Assembly (NCBI RefSeq): GCF_041429785.1
Contig: NZ_CP163423.1
Location: 3,286,001-3,350,000, forward strand
Reading direction: 5' to 3'
DNA: 64,000 nt
From: Fretibacter rubidus
GTDB lineage: Bacteria > Pseudomonadota > Alphaproteobacteria > Caulobacterales > Maricaulaceae
In this document: piece after piece, positions 43,309 to 52,476 of the stretch
Numbering within the stretch: position 1 is the first letter of the stretch
Layout: each line of letters opens with the position of its first letter
Program-made: the position numbers and the translations under genes
The notes under the pieces: model-generated
Databases searched by the model: none
The model's input: only the letters and a program-made list of their open reading frames with translations
Told to the model about the DNA's origin: nothing

Positions 43309-44274
43309 ATGACAGATAAATCGCCCAACGCCTTGCGTGTCGCTTTTCAAATGGATCCGATGGAAACCGTCGATATTGACGGCGATACCACCTTTGCCTT
43401 GGCCGAGGTGGCGGCTGCCCGCGGCATGGTGATGTGGGAATACGGCCCGCAGCATTTGTCATATAATGAGGGTCGCATAGAGGCCTATGCCCGCCCGATG
43501 ACAGTGCGCCGGGAGCGTGGTAATCACGTGAGCTTCGGCCCGCGCGAGGTGATTAATCTGGCCACCGATATTGATGTTGTCTGGATGCGCCAAGACCCAC
43601 CCTTTGACATGGCCTATATTACGGCTGCCCATCTATTAGAACGGCTGAAGGGTGATACGCTTGTGGTCAATGACCCTGAATGGGTGCGCTCCTGTCCTGA
43701 AAAAATCCTGCCGCTGGATTATCCGGACCTCATGCCCGCGACGCTGATTACGCGGGATCGCCGCGCGATAGATAATTTCCGCGCTCACCATAAAGACATC
43801 ATCCTAAAGCCGCTTTTTGGGAACGGCGGCGCGGGTGTGTTTCGCGTGAAATCTGATGACAGTAATTATAGCAGCCTTCTTGAGATGTTCATGGAAAGCT
43901 CTCGCGAACCCGTCATTGCCCAAGCTTTTCTGCCCGATGTGTCCAAGGGTGATAAGCGTATCCTGATCATTGACGGCGTCCCTGTTGGCGCGATTAACCG
44001 CGTCCCGCAAAAGGGCGAAACACGCAGCAATATGCATGTCGGTGGCAAAGCTGTGCCGACAGAGCTGAATGATGATGATATGAAAATCTGCAACGCCATT
44101 GGCCCGATGTTAAAAGCGCGCGGGCAAATACTCGTGGGGATTGATGTCATTGGCGATAAAATGACAGAAATAAATATCACCAGCCCCACGGGCGTTCAGG
44201 AATTAAAACGCTTTTCCGGTGTCGACGCCGCCGCCCTCTGCTGGGACGCGATAGGGGCGAAGCTGGTCCCCTAA
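43309..44274 (+). CDS. gshB: Glutathione synthase GshB
   Basis: GshB joins gamma-glutamylcysteine and glycine with ATP. The 321-residue protein has the N-terminal FQMDPMETVDIDGDTTFALA, the ATP-grasp elements DIILKPLFGNGGAGVFRV and QAFLPDVSKGDKRILIIDG, and the terminal EINITSPTGVQELKRF, all typical. It closes the conserved envelope/rRNA block that starts at the LpoA-like gene. Confidence 0.97.
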   Translation: MTDKSPNALRVAFQMDPMETVDIDGDTTFALAEVAAARGMVMWEYGPQHLSYNEGRIEAYARPMTVRRERGNHVSFGPREVINLATDIDVVWMRQDPPFDMAYITAAHLLERLKGDTLVVNDPEWVRSCPEKILPLDYPDLMPATLITRDRRAIDNFRAHHKDIILKPLFGNGGAGVFRVKSDDSNYSSLLEMFMESSREPVIAQAFLPDVSKGDKRILIIDGVPVGAINRVPQKGETRSNMHVGGKAVPTELNDDDMKICNAIGPMLKARGQILVGIDVIGDKMTEINITSPTGVQELKRFSGVDAAALCWDAIGAKLVP

Positions 44275-44351
44275 GCCTTAACCGAACCTCAAGAGACGCG
44301 GATAAAAGTAATATTGGAAAATCTCGCATCCCTTGCACATCCGTGGGTCTC

Positions 44352-44595
44352 GTGAGGTTTGGCGCGAGACACTATTATCCGTCCCCTTGTGGGGAGGGAT
44401 AAGCTAGGGGCTGGGATAATGCTTATTGTTGTCACACCGCCGCGCACTTAAGGGCGCCCGGTGTCCATGCCGTGAACTTTCCTTCCGCGCCAAGCTGATT
44501 GTTAGCTGATAAAGCACGGCATGGATTCCGGGCCGCGCTTCACTTGGCAACGGAATGACTTAGCTTTTTGGTTTGGCGTGAGACGTTTTTATCCT
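44352..44595. repeat. Structured intergenic region with palindrome and flanking direct repeats
   Basis: This is the core of a 353-bp gap without a gene. An 11-bp inverted repeat, TCCATGCCGTG (44464-44474) and its complement (44515-44525), forms a long hairpin whose flanks GCGCCCGG/CCGGGCCGCGC pair further. The distal part, ending in CGGAATGAC, resembles the CGTCATTCC/GGAATCCA palindromic repeats common in alphaproteobacteria. The hairpin is bracketed by an imperfect 25-bp direct repeat (GGTTTGGCG-C/T-GAGAC-N5-TATCC) at 44356-44380 and 44570-44594. Confidence 0.6.
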
Positions 44596-44627
44596 CCCCT
44601 CCTCAATTTCTATGACACGCTTACCCT

Positions 44628-45212
44628 ATGCGTGATTTGCTTAATCTCTTGCCGGGTCTGACGGCGATGTTTGCGGGCCTGATGGTCCGCCTTGATACTG
44701 TCGTCCGCGCGGGCGGCAATCCGTCAAAGCTGATCCGTACCATGCGCGTCCTTATTGCGCAGATGACCGATATTCGTGTGACAGTCTTTCAGCATGAGAC
44801 AAAAAACGCCATGTTATCTGATCCTGCATGGCGTGCGCGGGTGATTGCAGACCTTGGAGGACGCGCGGCCCTTTACCGTTGGCAGGAAAAATCACGCGCG
44901 CCGATAAAAGATTATAGCGCGCATATATCCGTGTCGCGCAAGACACCCAGCCGCCCATTGGTGCCGAGCAAGCGCGCGTTTCGCCTGCCGCCCCTTGTGC
45001 GCGGTTATATGAGCCGCAAGGCCGTCGCCGACCGTGACTGGCGGCCCTATATGCCCGCGCCGCATATCTCGCCCTTTGATAGGCCGATTACCGTATCGCC
45101 AGAGGAGCTTTTGTCTCGGCGGGCGGCGCAGCCTGACGACGCGCTTAATGGCAACGGCCCTGCAGAAATAAAAGGGTGGCGTCACCCACCTGCTAGTCCA
45201 GACCCGCCTTAA
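44628..45212 (+). CDS. Hypothetical basic protein
   Basis: This 194-residue protein is rich in Arg, Pro and Ala. The first ~80 residues are helical (NLLPGLTAMFAGLMVRLDTVV, MRVLIAQMTDIRVTVFQHETKN); the rest is proline-rich and probably disordered. I recognise no domain. It lies between gshB and rsmB with about 200 bp of gene-free sequence on the rsmB side, in which I see nothing clear. Confidence 0.55.
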   Translation: MRDLLNLLPGLTAMFAGLMVRLDTVVRAGGNPSKLIRTMRVLIAQMTDIRVTVFQHETKNAMLSDPAWRARVIADLGGRAALYRWQEKSRAPIKDYSAHISVSRKTPSRPLVPSKRAFRLPPLVRGYMSRKAVADRDWRPYMPAPHISPFDRPITVSPEELLSRRAAQPDDALNGNGPAEIKGWRHPPASPDPP

Positions 45213-45407
45213 TATTAAAAGCTTTAGATGAATGACCTGCAGAGGGACCTTGCGGGACCAATGACAGTTGCGCCGTTAAGAGCTGATGATAAGACACATC
45301 ACCATCGCGCTTAACGTGAGGGTCTATCGCGATAATCCGAGCCTTCCCCCCACACACCACCAACCAAAGTCCTAGCCAGCCTGCTGCCCCTCTGATACAT
45401 CGCGGCC

Positions 45408-46826
45408 ATGACTGATAAAAAACACTATATCAAAACGCCCAATAACGTGCCCTATGAGCCGAATTTGACGGAGGATTTTAAAAGCCGTCCGAAATTACCG
45501 GCCCCGACGCTGACACGGCTATATGCTGCGCGCGCGGTGCAACTGGTTATTCGCGACGGCGTGACATTAGAGGCCGCCTTTGATGGTCAGGCAGGATATA
45601 GTGATCTTGACCCGCGCGACCGGGCCTTTGCGCGTCTGATTGCGGCAACGGTCTTTCGCCGTTGGGGGCAAATTGGGGCGGTGTTAAAACCGATGTTAAA
45701 AGATAAACCGCCTGCCTTTATTATGTCGGTTTTGCAAACGGCTTGCGCGCAAATCCTGTTCCTTGATACGGGTCAACATGCGGCGGTGGGCGAGTCGGTC
45801 AATGTGGTCAAATCCAGTAGCAAGACACGCGGTTTTGCTGGGCTGGTCAATGCTGTGCTGCGCCGCGTGACCCGCGAAGGGCCAAAAATTGCGGCGACTA
45901 TGGCGCCGTCGGAAAATTTTCCGCGCTGGCTGTCAAATAGCTGGACGAAAGCCTATGGCCGACAAGCCCTGCGTAAAATGGCGCTGCAGTTGATGAAAGA
46001 CCCGCCGCTCGATATCTCCGTAGTCTCTGACACAGAAGGTTGGGCGGAAAAACTGGACGGGACGGTGTTGCCCACAGGCTCTATCCGCAAAGACCGTATT
46101 GGCAATGTCACTGAACTGCCTGGTTTTGAGACAGGGGCGTGGTGGGCGCAAGATATCGCCGCTAGCCTACCCGTGAAATTGCTCGCCCGCGCTTTGGGTG
46201 ATGACGGATTGACGGGCAAGACAGTCCTCGACCTCTGCGCGGCACCCGGCGGGAAAACCATGCAGCTTTGCGCCATGGGGGCGGATGTGACCGCCGTGGA
46301 TAAATCCGATAAACGCTTGGACCGTCTGCGTCAAAATTTGGAACGCACAGGCCAAAACGCGCAAATTGTGGTCGAGGATGTGAAAGATTTCATGCCAGAG
46401 GGTGCAGACCCAGACGCATATAATGGCCAGTTTGACGCTGTCTTGCTTGATGCGCCCTGTTCTGCAACGGGCACATTTCGCCGCCATCCTGATGTGCTTT
46501 TTAATAAATCGCACACCGATATTGGCAAATTAGGGTCGCTGCAAAACAAGCTGCTGTTGGCGGCGGCGCGCCATGTCAAACCCGGAGGGCATCTAATTTA
46601 CTGTACGTGTTCGCTCCAAACCGAAGAAGGCGAAGCCCGAATCGCGCCTTTTTTAGCGGCGCGGTCTGATTTTCGCCTTAATCCGATATTAACCGAACCA
46701 GACTTGGATGATTTACAAGTGGTAACACAAGAAGGTTATGTCAGGTCTTTGCCGCATTATTTGCTCAAAAAGGGCGGTATGGACGGTTTTTTCATCGCCC
46801 GACTGCAACGGACAAAAGAAAATTAA
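45408..46826 (+). CDS. rsmB: 16S rRNA (cytosine-967-C5)-methyltransferase RsmB
   Basis: RsmB (Fmu/Sun) methylates C967 of 16S rRNA. The 472-residue protein has a NusB-like RNA-binding domain (about 35-165; GESVNVVKSSSKTRGFAGLVNAVLR) and a SAM domain with LDLCAAPGGKTMQL, the motif IV Cys in DAPCSATGTFRRHPD and the catalytic Cys in YCTCSLQTEEGE. A slightly long N-terminal tail precedes the NusB part. Confidence 0.95.
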   Translation: MTDKKHYIKTPNNVPYEPNLTEDFKSRPKLPAPTLTRLYAARAVQLVIRDGVTLEAAFDGQAGYSDLDPRDRAFARLIAATVFRRWGQIGAVLKPMLKDKPPAFIMSVLQTACAQILFLDTGQHAAVGESVNVVKSSSKTRGFAGLVNAVLRRVTREGPKIAATMAPSENFPRWLSNSWTKAYGRQALRKMALQLMKDPPLDISVVSDTEGWAEKLDGTVLPTGSIRKDRIGNVTELPGFETGAWWAQDIAASLPVKLLARALGDDGLTGKTVLDLCAAPGGKTMQLCAMGADVTAVDKSDKRLDRLRQNLERTGQNAQIVVEDVKDFMPEGADPDAYNGQFDAVLLDAPCSATGTFRRHPDVLFNKSHTDIGKLGSLQNKLLLAAARHVKPGGHLIYCTCSLQTEEGEARIAPFLAARSDFRLNPILTEPDLDDLQVVTQEGYVRSLPHYLLKKGGMDGFFIARLQRTKEN

Positions 46827-46905
46827 GGTTTAAACGCTACGTTTACCTAATCTGGTCTAAATGTTGCACACCATGGTCGGACGTGTTTCAAAACGGGAGG
46901 CTCAT

Positions 46906-47829
46906 ATGAGCGCGAACTTATTATTAAAAAATTCAGCTATTCTAGCATTGTCAGTTGCTGGGCTGACACTTACGGCCTGTGCAAGCGGCCATAGCAGCGC
47001 ACGCTACGGCGATGTGTCTGCTTATGAAGGTAACGGCAATTGCGGCGTCAATGCTTGCGGTGGTGCTTATGGTGCTGCTGCGGGTGCAGCGATGGGCGCA
47101 GGCGCAGCTTACGGCGCATCGGAAACTCGCTACGGCGGCGTTGTCGAACAAACTTATGCAACGGGTCCCGGCTACGCGCCGAGCATGCCCGTATCCCCTG
47201 GCGTTGTTTACGCTGATTGCTCACAAATGGGCGGCATGAACTGCGGCACATCATCTGTGCAAACATACCAAGCCCCAATGGCACCAACAGCCCCCGTTTA
47301 TAGCGCACCAACATATTCAGGGTCGACATATTCATCGGGTTCCATGAGCGCAGGTACAGCGGATTGTCCAGCGGGCACATCGATGCAGTCTGACGGCACA
47401 TGTATGCAGTCAAGCTACTCATCTAGCTCAAGCTACAGCGCGCCGAGCACAAGCTATTCAGGCTCGACCTATTCATCAGGTTCCATGAGCGCCAGCGCCG
47501 CTGATTGCCCCGCAGGCACATCCATGCAGTCTGACGGCACATGTATGCAGTCTGGTTCTAGCAGCTACTCTTCAGGGTCTAGCTACTCATCAGGGTCAAC
47601 TTACTCAGGCTCTAGCTATGGTTCAACGACATCAACGACATCAATGTCGGGTGACATGGCCAATTGCCCAGCGGGTACGACAAAACAGTCTGACGGCACG
47701 TGCATGCAAGGCGGCAGCGCCTCTGCTTACACAGGTGGTACAGTGACCATGACAAATGACAGCACATATGGCGGTTATTCATCAGACGGCAGCTATACAG
47801 CCAAAAGCTACCTGCCAATCCGCAAGTAA
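46906..47829 (+). CDS. Ser/Tyr-rich lipoprotein with three cysteine-pair repeats
   Basis: The ATG at 46906 is preceded by GGGAGG, giving 307 residues. The signal ends LTLTACASG (lipid anchor Cys). The mature protein has an Ala/Gly-rich stretch (GGAYGAAAGAAMGAGAAYGA), long Ser/Tyr/Gly runs and three repeats of CPAGTxxQSDGTCMQ, each holding two Cys 12 residues apart. The units are nearly identical at about 156-171, 205-220 and 256-271. I do not know this as a named family. Each unit could close one disulfide, giving a stalk with small loops. A strong terminator follows. Confidence 0.8.
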   Translation: MSANLLLKNSAILALSVAGLTLTACASGHSSARYGDVSAYEGNGNCGVNACGGAYGAAAGAAMGAGAAYGASETRYGGVVEQTYATGPGYAPSMPVSPGVVYADCSQMGGMNCGTSSVQTYQAPMAPTAPVYSAPTYSGSTYSSGSMSAGTADCPAGTSMQSDGTCMQSSYSSSSSYSAPSTSYSGSTYSSGSMSASAADCPAGTSMQSDGTCMQSGSSSYSSGSSYSSGSTYSGSSYGSTTSTTSMSGDMANCPAGTTKQSDGTCMQGGSASAYTGGTVTMTNDSTYGGYSSDGSYTAKSYLPIRK

Positions 47830-47884
47830 TTTTGATGATTAGTGGGGATGTCTCCCCGCCTTGGTCATATGATTTATCTTTAAA

Positions 47885-47913
47885 CCTCGCCGCACATCTG
47901 CGGCGGGGTTTTT
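47885..47913 (+). terminator. Intrinsic terminator after the Cys-repeat lipoprotein
   Basis: CCTCGCCGCA (47885-47894) pairs with TGCGGCGGGG (47899-47908; one G-T pair near the base) over a 4-nt loop and is followed by TTTTT. Confidence 0.9.
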
Positions 47914-47981
47914 CATATGGAAGGGGGGTAGGTAAGGCTCTTGTGACTTGCCCTTAAACGGGGGGGCTGATATGGGGCTAT

Positions 47982-48647
47982 ATGCCCAACGACATCCTTA
48001 TTTCGCCCTCTATTTTATCCGCTGATTTCGCGGCCCTTGGCCAAGCGGTCAGAGACATTGACTCCGCCGGTGCGGATATGATCCATGTCGATGTGATGGA
48101 CGGTCACTATGTGCCCAATATCACCATTGGCCCGGCCGTGGTCAAAGCGCTGCGCCCACATAGCGCCAAGACCTTTGATGTGCATTTGATGATTACGCCC
48201 GCCGACCCAATGATTGGGGCCTTTGTCGATGCGGGCTCTGATATTATTACTGTGCATCCTGATGCTGGGCCGCATTTACACCGTACGCTGCAATCGATTA
48301 AAGCCCACGGAATAAAGGCGGGTGTTGCGCTTAACCCCGCCACATCACCGCGCGTTCTGGATCACGTGATGGATAGTCTGGATATGATTTTGGTCATGAG
48401 CGTCAACCCCGGTTTTGGCGGGCAGAGCTTTATTCCCAGCCAGCTTGCTAAGATTGCAGAACTGCGTGCCATGATAGACGCCACGGGTCGCGATATCATC
48501 CTAGAAGTCGACGGCGGCGTGAATCCGCAAACGGCGCAAGACTGTATCAAAGCGGGGGCGAATGCCTTGGTCGCGGGCAGTGCGGTGTTTAAAGGTGCCG
48601 GCACTTATTCAGAGAATATTGCGGCGCTTCGCGGCTCGCAAACCTAA
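47982..48647 (+). CDS. rpe: Ribulose-phosphate 3-epimerase
   Basis: Rpe interconverts ribulose 5-phosphate and xylulose 5-phosphate. The 221-residue TIM barrel has [32 protein letters not shown], the loop [14 protein letters not shown] and EVDGGVN, with the expected metal-binding His and Asp residues. The heparinase-family gene starts 2 bp after the stop. Confidence 0.97.
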   Translation: MPNDILISPSILSADFAALGQAVRDIDSAGADMIHVDVMDGHYVPNITIGPAVVKALRPHSAKTFDVHLMITPADPMIGAFVDAGSDIITVHPDAGPHLHRTLQSIKAHGIKAGVALNPATSPRVLDHVMDSLDMILVMSVNPGFGGQSFIPSQLAKIAELRAMIDATGRDIILEVDGGVNPQTAQDCIKAGANALVAGSAVFKGAGTYSENIAALRGSQT

Positions 48648-48649
48648 GT

Positions 48650-50395
48650 TTGGGGCGGGCCGTGTCAAACCGCATACCGTTTTCGCGCTTAACATCGGCT
48701 GCCATGAGCCACCTTGTGCAAAGCGCGGGTGATACACTAGCTTCACCCTTCCGACCCATGAATATGAGCGTGGGCAAACCCCAAGTTTTTTTCGATGGTC
48801 GCCCCACATTAAAGCTAGGCGATAAAGCGCGCGGTCAAGCGGTACTGTCAGGACAATTTACGCGTTTTGGACAAAGCCTTGATATTGGCCGATCAGGTGA
48901 TCCGTGGACCGTTGCCGCCCCCTCGCAGCGCTTTGCCGATTGGCTTCACCGCTTTTCTTGGATGGAGGATTTATGCGGCTTAACCGATAAATCTGCCCCT
49001 GTACGCGCGCGGTTTTTGATTGACCGTTGGATAGAGATATACGGCGATTACAATGCCTTTGCCTGGGACGTTGATATCACAGCGGAGCGATTATTTTACT
49101 GGTTGTCTTTGTGGTCACCCGCTCTGTCCACCGATAGCCTTGGGGACAAAGCTGCGTCGCGCCGCGCGGCGGCTTTGCGGCAGATGAAATATCTGCGCAA
49201 ATATTATAAACGCACAACGCCCGGCCTGCCGCGCCTTCGCGCCGCGGTTAGTCTTGCGATTGGGGGACTGCGTTTACAAAGCAAGTCAGACGGATATTTG
49301 AACCGTGCGCTGGATTGGCTTGACGATGAAATAGAATTGCAAATTCTGCCTGACGGCGCTCACGTTAGCCGCTCTCCGGAACAGACATTGGCTGCTTTTG
49401 ACATGCTGCGTGTGCTCGATGATTTGCTCGATGCCAAAGACGTCGCGCGTTCTAAAACTATGGGCCGCGCGATTGACCGCTTAGCGCCTATCATTGCGTT
49501 TTTTCAAGCAGGTGACGGCGGGCTGGTTTGTTTTAACGGCGCGGGTGAGGGGGATAAGAAACGCATTGCAAAAATTATCAAAGCCTCAAACTTAACCAAC
49601 AAGCCTTTTGGCTATTGCCCGCATAGTGGCTATCAGCGGATTGCTCAAAACGGCACCGTTTTAATGATTGATAGCGGCTCTGATCCATCTGTCCCGTTTG
49701 ACGGGCAGGCGCATTTATCGCCGCTCGCCTTTGAGCTCTCCACGGCTGAAGGGCGCCTGATTTCCAGCTGCGGTTGGTCATCTGAACAGCCGCAAAAATG
49801 GCACGCGCCCATGCGGGCAACCGCCGCCCATTCCACCCTCGTGCTAGACGATAGCTCCACGGGCCGCATTGTTGGCGGCGGGATGAAAGAAAGACTGTTC
49901 GGGGCGGTGATTGCAGATGGCGTCGGCCCTGTAAAAGCGCAACGCAAAGAACAAATTGACGGAATATGGGTTGTTGGCTCCCACGGGGGTTACCAGGCAG
50001 ATTACGGACTGTCCCATCGCCGCAGGTTTTATATGTCGCCAGATGGTCATGACGTTCGCGGCGAGGATAGCCTTTATGTGCCGCTGGGCGCGACGCCTTT
50101 GCGGCGCGACGCAATCCCCTTTGCCATTCGCTTTCATCTACATCCGACTGTGAAAGTTACTCTCGCTCAGGATCAGAAAAGTGCGCTTCTCATTCAAGCC
50201 GGCAGTGTCGGTTGGCGGTTGCGCACAGACGGCGGGCCTTTGTCTATCGAGCCGTCTTTTTATCTGGGATATGGCACACGGCCTGTGAAAACAGAGCAGC
50301 TGGTGATACATGGGGCGGCCTTTGGTGACGGCGACGGGGAAACGCGGTCCAATCGTGTGCGTTGGTCATTGACCCGTTTGGAGGCGCGTAAATAA
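48650..50395 (+). CDS. Heparinase II/III family protein
   Basis: This protein of about 580 residues has an alpha/alpha-barrel N-terminal half (FADWLHRFSWMEDLCGL, YNAFAWDVDITAERLFYWLSLW) and a beta-rich C-terminal half (RATAAHSTLVLDDSSTG, GSHGGYQADYGLSHRRRFYM), typical of heparinase II/III-like lyases in alphaproteobacteria. Substrates are acidic polysaccharides, perhaps the cell's own capsule. The listed start is TTG; a GTG at 48662 or ATG at 48704 are alternatives. It is coupled to rpe and to the CapD-like gene (TAATG overlap). Confidence 0.88.
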   Translation: MGRAVSNRIPFSRLTSAAMSHLVQSAGDTLASPFRPMNMSVGKPQVFFDGRPTLKLGDKARGQAVLSGQFTRFGQSLDIGRSGDPWTVAAPSQRFADWLHRFSWMEDLCGLTDKSAPVRARFLIDRWIEIYGDYNAFAWDVDITAERLFYWLSLWSPALSTDSLGDKAASRRAAALRQMKYLRKYYKRTTPGLPRLRAAVSLAIGGLRLQSKSDGYLNRALDWLDDEIELQILPDGAHVSRSPEQTLAAFDMLRVLDDLLDAKDVARSKTMGRAIDRLAPIIAFFQAGDGGLVCFNGAGEGDKKRIAKIIKASNLTNKPFGYCPHSGYQRIAQNGTVLMIDSGSDPSVPFDGQAHLSPLAFELSTAEGRLISSCGWSSEQPQKWHAPMRATAAHSTLVLDDSSTGRIVGGGMKERLFGAVIADGVGPVKAQRKEQIDGIWVVGSHGGYQADYGLSHRRRFYMSPDGHDVRGEDSLYVPLGATPLRRDAIPFAIRFHLHPTVKVTLAQDQKSALLIQAGSVGWRLRTDGGPLSIEPSFYLGYGTRPVKTEQLVIHGAAFGDGDGETRSNRVRWSLTRLEARK

Positions 50396-52323
50396 TGTCT
50401 GTTACGCCGCTAAAATCCTTACGACCCAATGCCGTGTTCAGCCATGTGGTCATCACAATATTTGATGCGGCCTTGGCGGCTATATCTGTGTTTTTAGTCA
50501 TGCGCTGGCGCTATGATTTTGAAAACCAAGATGTGCCTGTGATGATTGATGCCAAAGCGGCCCTCGTGTTTTTTGTTGTGACAATAGGTGTCTGGCTATC
50601 CATTCGCCAGTACCGCAGCATTTGGCGGTTTACATCACTGGATGACATCCGAAAACTGCTTGCGGGAACCGTGCTCGTGACATCTGTGGCCTCAATTATT
50701 TTATTTGTATTTTTTAATCAAAATATGGTGGTGCCGCGCTCCATCCCCTTTTTTGCAGGGCCGTTATTTTTTGGACTTTTGACCCTGTCGCGTATCATTA
50801 CGCTGCTCATCCTTAATGGTGATTTGCGGGCTGTTTTTCGCGGCAAAGCCAAAGAGAAACCCCCCGCCATTCTGGTCGGCTCGGCCGGGTCACTGTCTAA
50901 TTATTTGCGTGATTACAATCGCCGTTCGACAGGGCATGACCATCACATCGTTGGATTAATTGCCACTGATCACGGGCTTCGCGGACGCTCCATTCGCGGT
51001 GTGCCTGTGCTGGGCGGGCTGGATGCCATGGCCAGTGTTTATGACCGCTTGAAACAGCGCTATGAGGCTGGGTTGACGTTAATTGCAACGGATCAGTCAC
51101 CTGATAAAATTGGGTCTTATGAACTTGTTAAACGGGCCTCTGATCTGGGCGCGCCGTTGGTGCGTGTGGGGCCAGGCGGCGGCTCGGGCCGCGGCCAAGC
51201 GCTGACCCGGTTTGAGGCTGCCGACCTTATCGGGCGTCAAGAACGCGGGCTTGATATTACCCCTGTGCGCAATTTTATCAAAAACCGCCGCGTATTAATT
51301 ACGGGCGCGGGTGGCACGATTGGGTCCGAGTTGACCCGTCAAGTTGCTGCCCTGTCGCCCGCGAAACTCGTGCTCGTCGATGCATCGGAATATAATCTCT
51401 ATGCCATCGATAAAGAATTAAAAGAGCTCTACACGGATGATAAATGGCAGACGTGGTCCGTGCGCCTTGGTGATATTTGCCACGCCAGCTTTATCAAGGA
51501 AGTGTTTGAACAAGAAGCCCCCGAAATTGTCCTACATGCGGCGGCGTTTAAACATGTACCGTTATCAGAGCTAAACCCCATAGAAACGCTGCACACCAAT
51601 GTGGGCGGCACGAAAATCATCCTTGATTTATGCAAACAATTTGACGCCCATAGCTTCACATTAATCTCGACCGACAAAGCCGTCGCGCCCAGCAATATCA
51701 TGGGGGCCAGCAAACGGATTGCGGAAATGATGACACTGGCCGAAGCCTCTGATCTAGGCAAAAATAAAATGCTTTCAGCCTGCGCGGTCCGGTTTGGTAA
51801 TGTGCTGGCGTCGACCGGATCTGTAGTGCCGTTATTTGAAGAGCAAATCGCGCGCGGCGGCCCGGTGACTGTGACGGATCCCAAAGTGAACCGTTATTTC
51901 ATGACAACGGGCGAGGCGGCAGCGCTGGTTCTGCAAGCAGCCGCACTGAACCAATCCCAACGCCAAGAGGTGCCCAGCATCTATGTTTTGGAAATGGGCG
52001 AGCCTGTCAATATTGCCCATCTTGCGCGGCAATTAATTCGTCTGCGCGGCCATGTGCCAGACCGCGATATAAAAATCGTTTTCACCGGATTGCGCCCGGG
52101 TGAAAAAGTGACCGAGACCCTGACGGGGCAAGCGGAGCATTTAGAAAATACCTATGTCGCAGGGGTGCAGCGATTCACAGGAAAAATTCACGACATCAAA
52201 TCTGTGCGCGCCAAAATCGACACATTATTGGCCGCAACAGAAGCGCGCGACAGATCAAAGATTAAATCGGCCCTGTCAAAGCTGCTCACGGATTATACCC
52301 CCAATGGCGGCCTCTCAGACTGA
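50395..52323 (+). CDS. CapD/FlaA1-type nucleoside-diphosphate-sugar epimerase/dehydratase
   Basis: This 642-residue protein has four N-terminal transmembrane segments (about 15-165), a second Rossmann-like region (ILVGSAGSLSNYLRDY) and a C-terminal short-chain dehydrogenase domain (GAGGTIGSELTRQVAAL; LISTDKAVAPSNIMGASKRIAE, where Met replaces the usual Tyr of YxxxK). This is the membrane-bound CapD/WbpM class that makes 4-keto-6-deoxy sugars for surface polysaccharide. Its stop codon is within a tandem repeat. Confidence 0.93.
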   Translation: MSVTPLKSLRPNAVFSHVVITIFDAALAAISVFLVMRWRYDFENQDVPVMIDAKAALVFFVVTIGVWLSIRQYRSIWRFTSLDDIRKLLAGTVLVTSVASIILFVFFNQNMVVPRSIPFFAGPLFFGLLTLSRIITLLILNGDLRAVFRGKAKEKPPAILVGSAGSLSNYLRDYNRRSTGHDHHIVGLIATDHGLRGRSIRGVPVLGGLDAMASVYDRLKQRYEAGLTLIATDQSPDKIGSYELVKRASDLGAPLVRVGPGGGSGRGQALTRFEAADLIGRQERGLDITPVRNFIKNRRVLITGAGGTIGSELTRQVAALSPAKLVLVDASEYNLYAIDKELKELYTDDKWQTWSVRLGDICHASFIKEVFEQEAPEIVLHAAAFKHVPLSELNPIETLHTNVGGTKIILDLCKQFDAHSFTLISTDKAVAPSNIMGASKRIAEMMTLAEASDLGKNKMLSACAVRFGNVLASTGSVVPLFEEQIARGGPVTVTDPKVNRYFMTTGEAAALVLQAAALNQSQRQEVPSIYVLEMGEPVNIAHLARQLIRLRGHVPDRDIKIVFTGLRPGEKVTETLTGQAEHLENTYVAGVQRFTGKIHDIKSVRAKIDTLLAATEARDRSKIKSALSKLLTDYTPNGGLSD

Positions 52324-52404
52324 TGTGTTTCTGCCAGACTGATGTGTTTTGCAGACTGATGTGTTTCTGCCAGACTGATGTGTTTTGCAGACTGATGTGT
52401 TTTG
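52316..52404. repeat. Tandem repeat (17/19-bp units, 36-bp period) across a stop codon
   Basis: Five direct copies of CAGACTGATGTGTTT-(C)TG-type units occupy 52316-52334, 52335-52351, 52352-52370, 52371-52387 and 52388-52404. Lengths alternate 19, 17, 19, 17, 17, so a 36-bp block is itself duplicated. The first copy contains the stop codon of the CapD-like gene; the array ends 72 bp before purH. Confidence 0.93.
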
Positions 52405-52476
52405 CTGCTACGAAAGCCTTCCCCCGCATTGGGACTCATGTTACCTCGCGGTCAAATTTAATTAACGGAGCCCGCC

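Noticed and set aside
49578-50114. 178-codon minus-strand open frame
   Set aside because: It is antisense to the heparinase-family gene and has no motif or ribosome-binding site.
52316-52404. CRISPR array
   Set aside because: The repeats are contiguous, with no spacers of normal length, and no cas gene is in the window.
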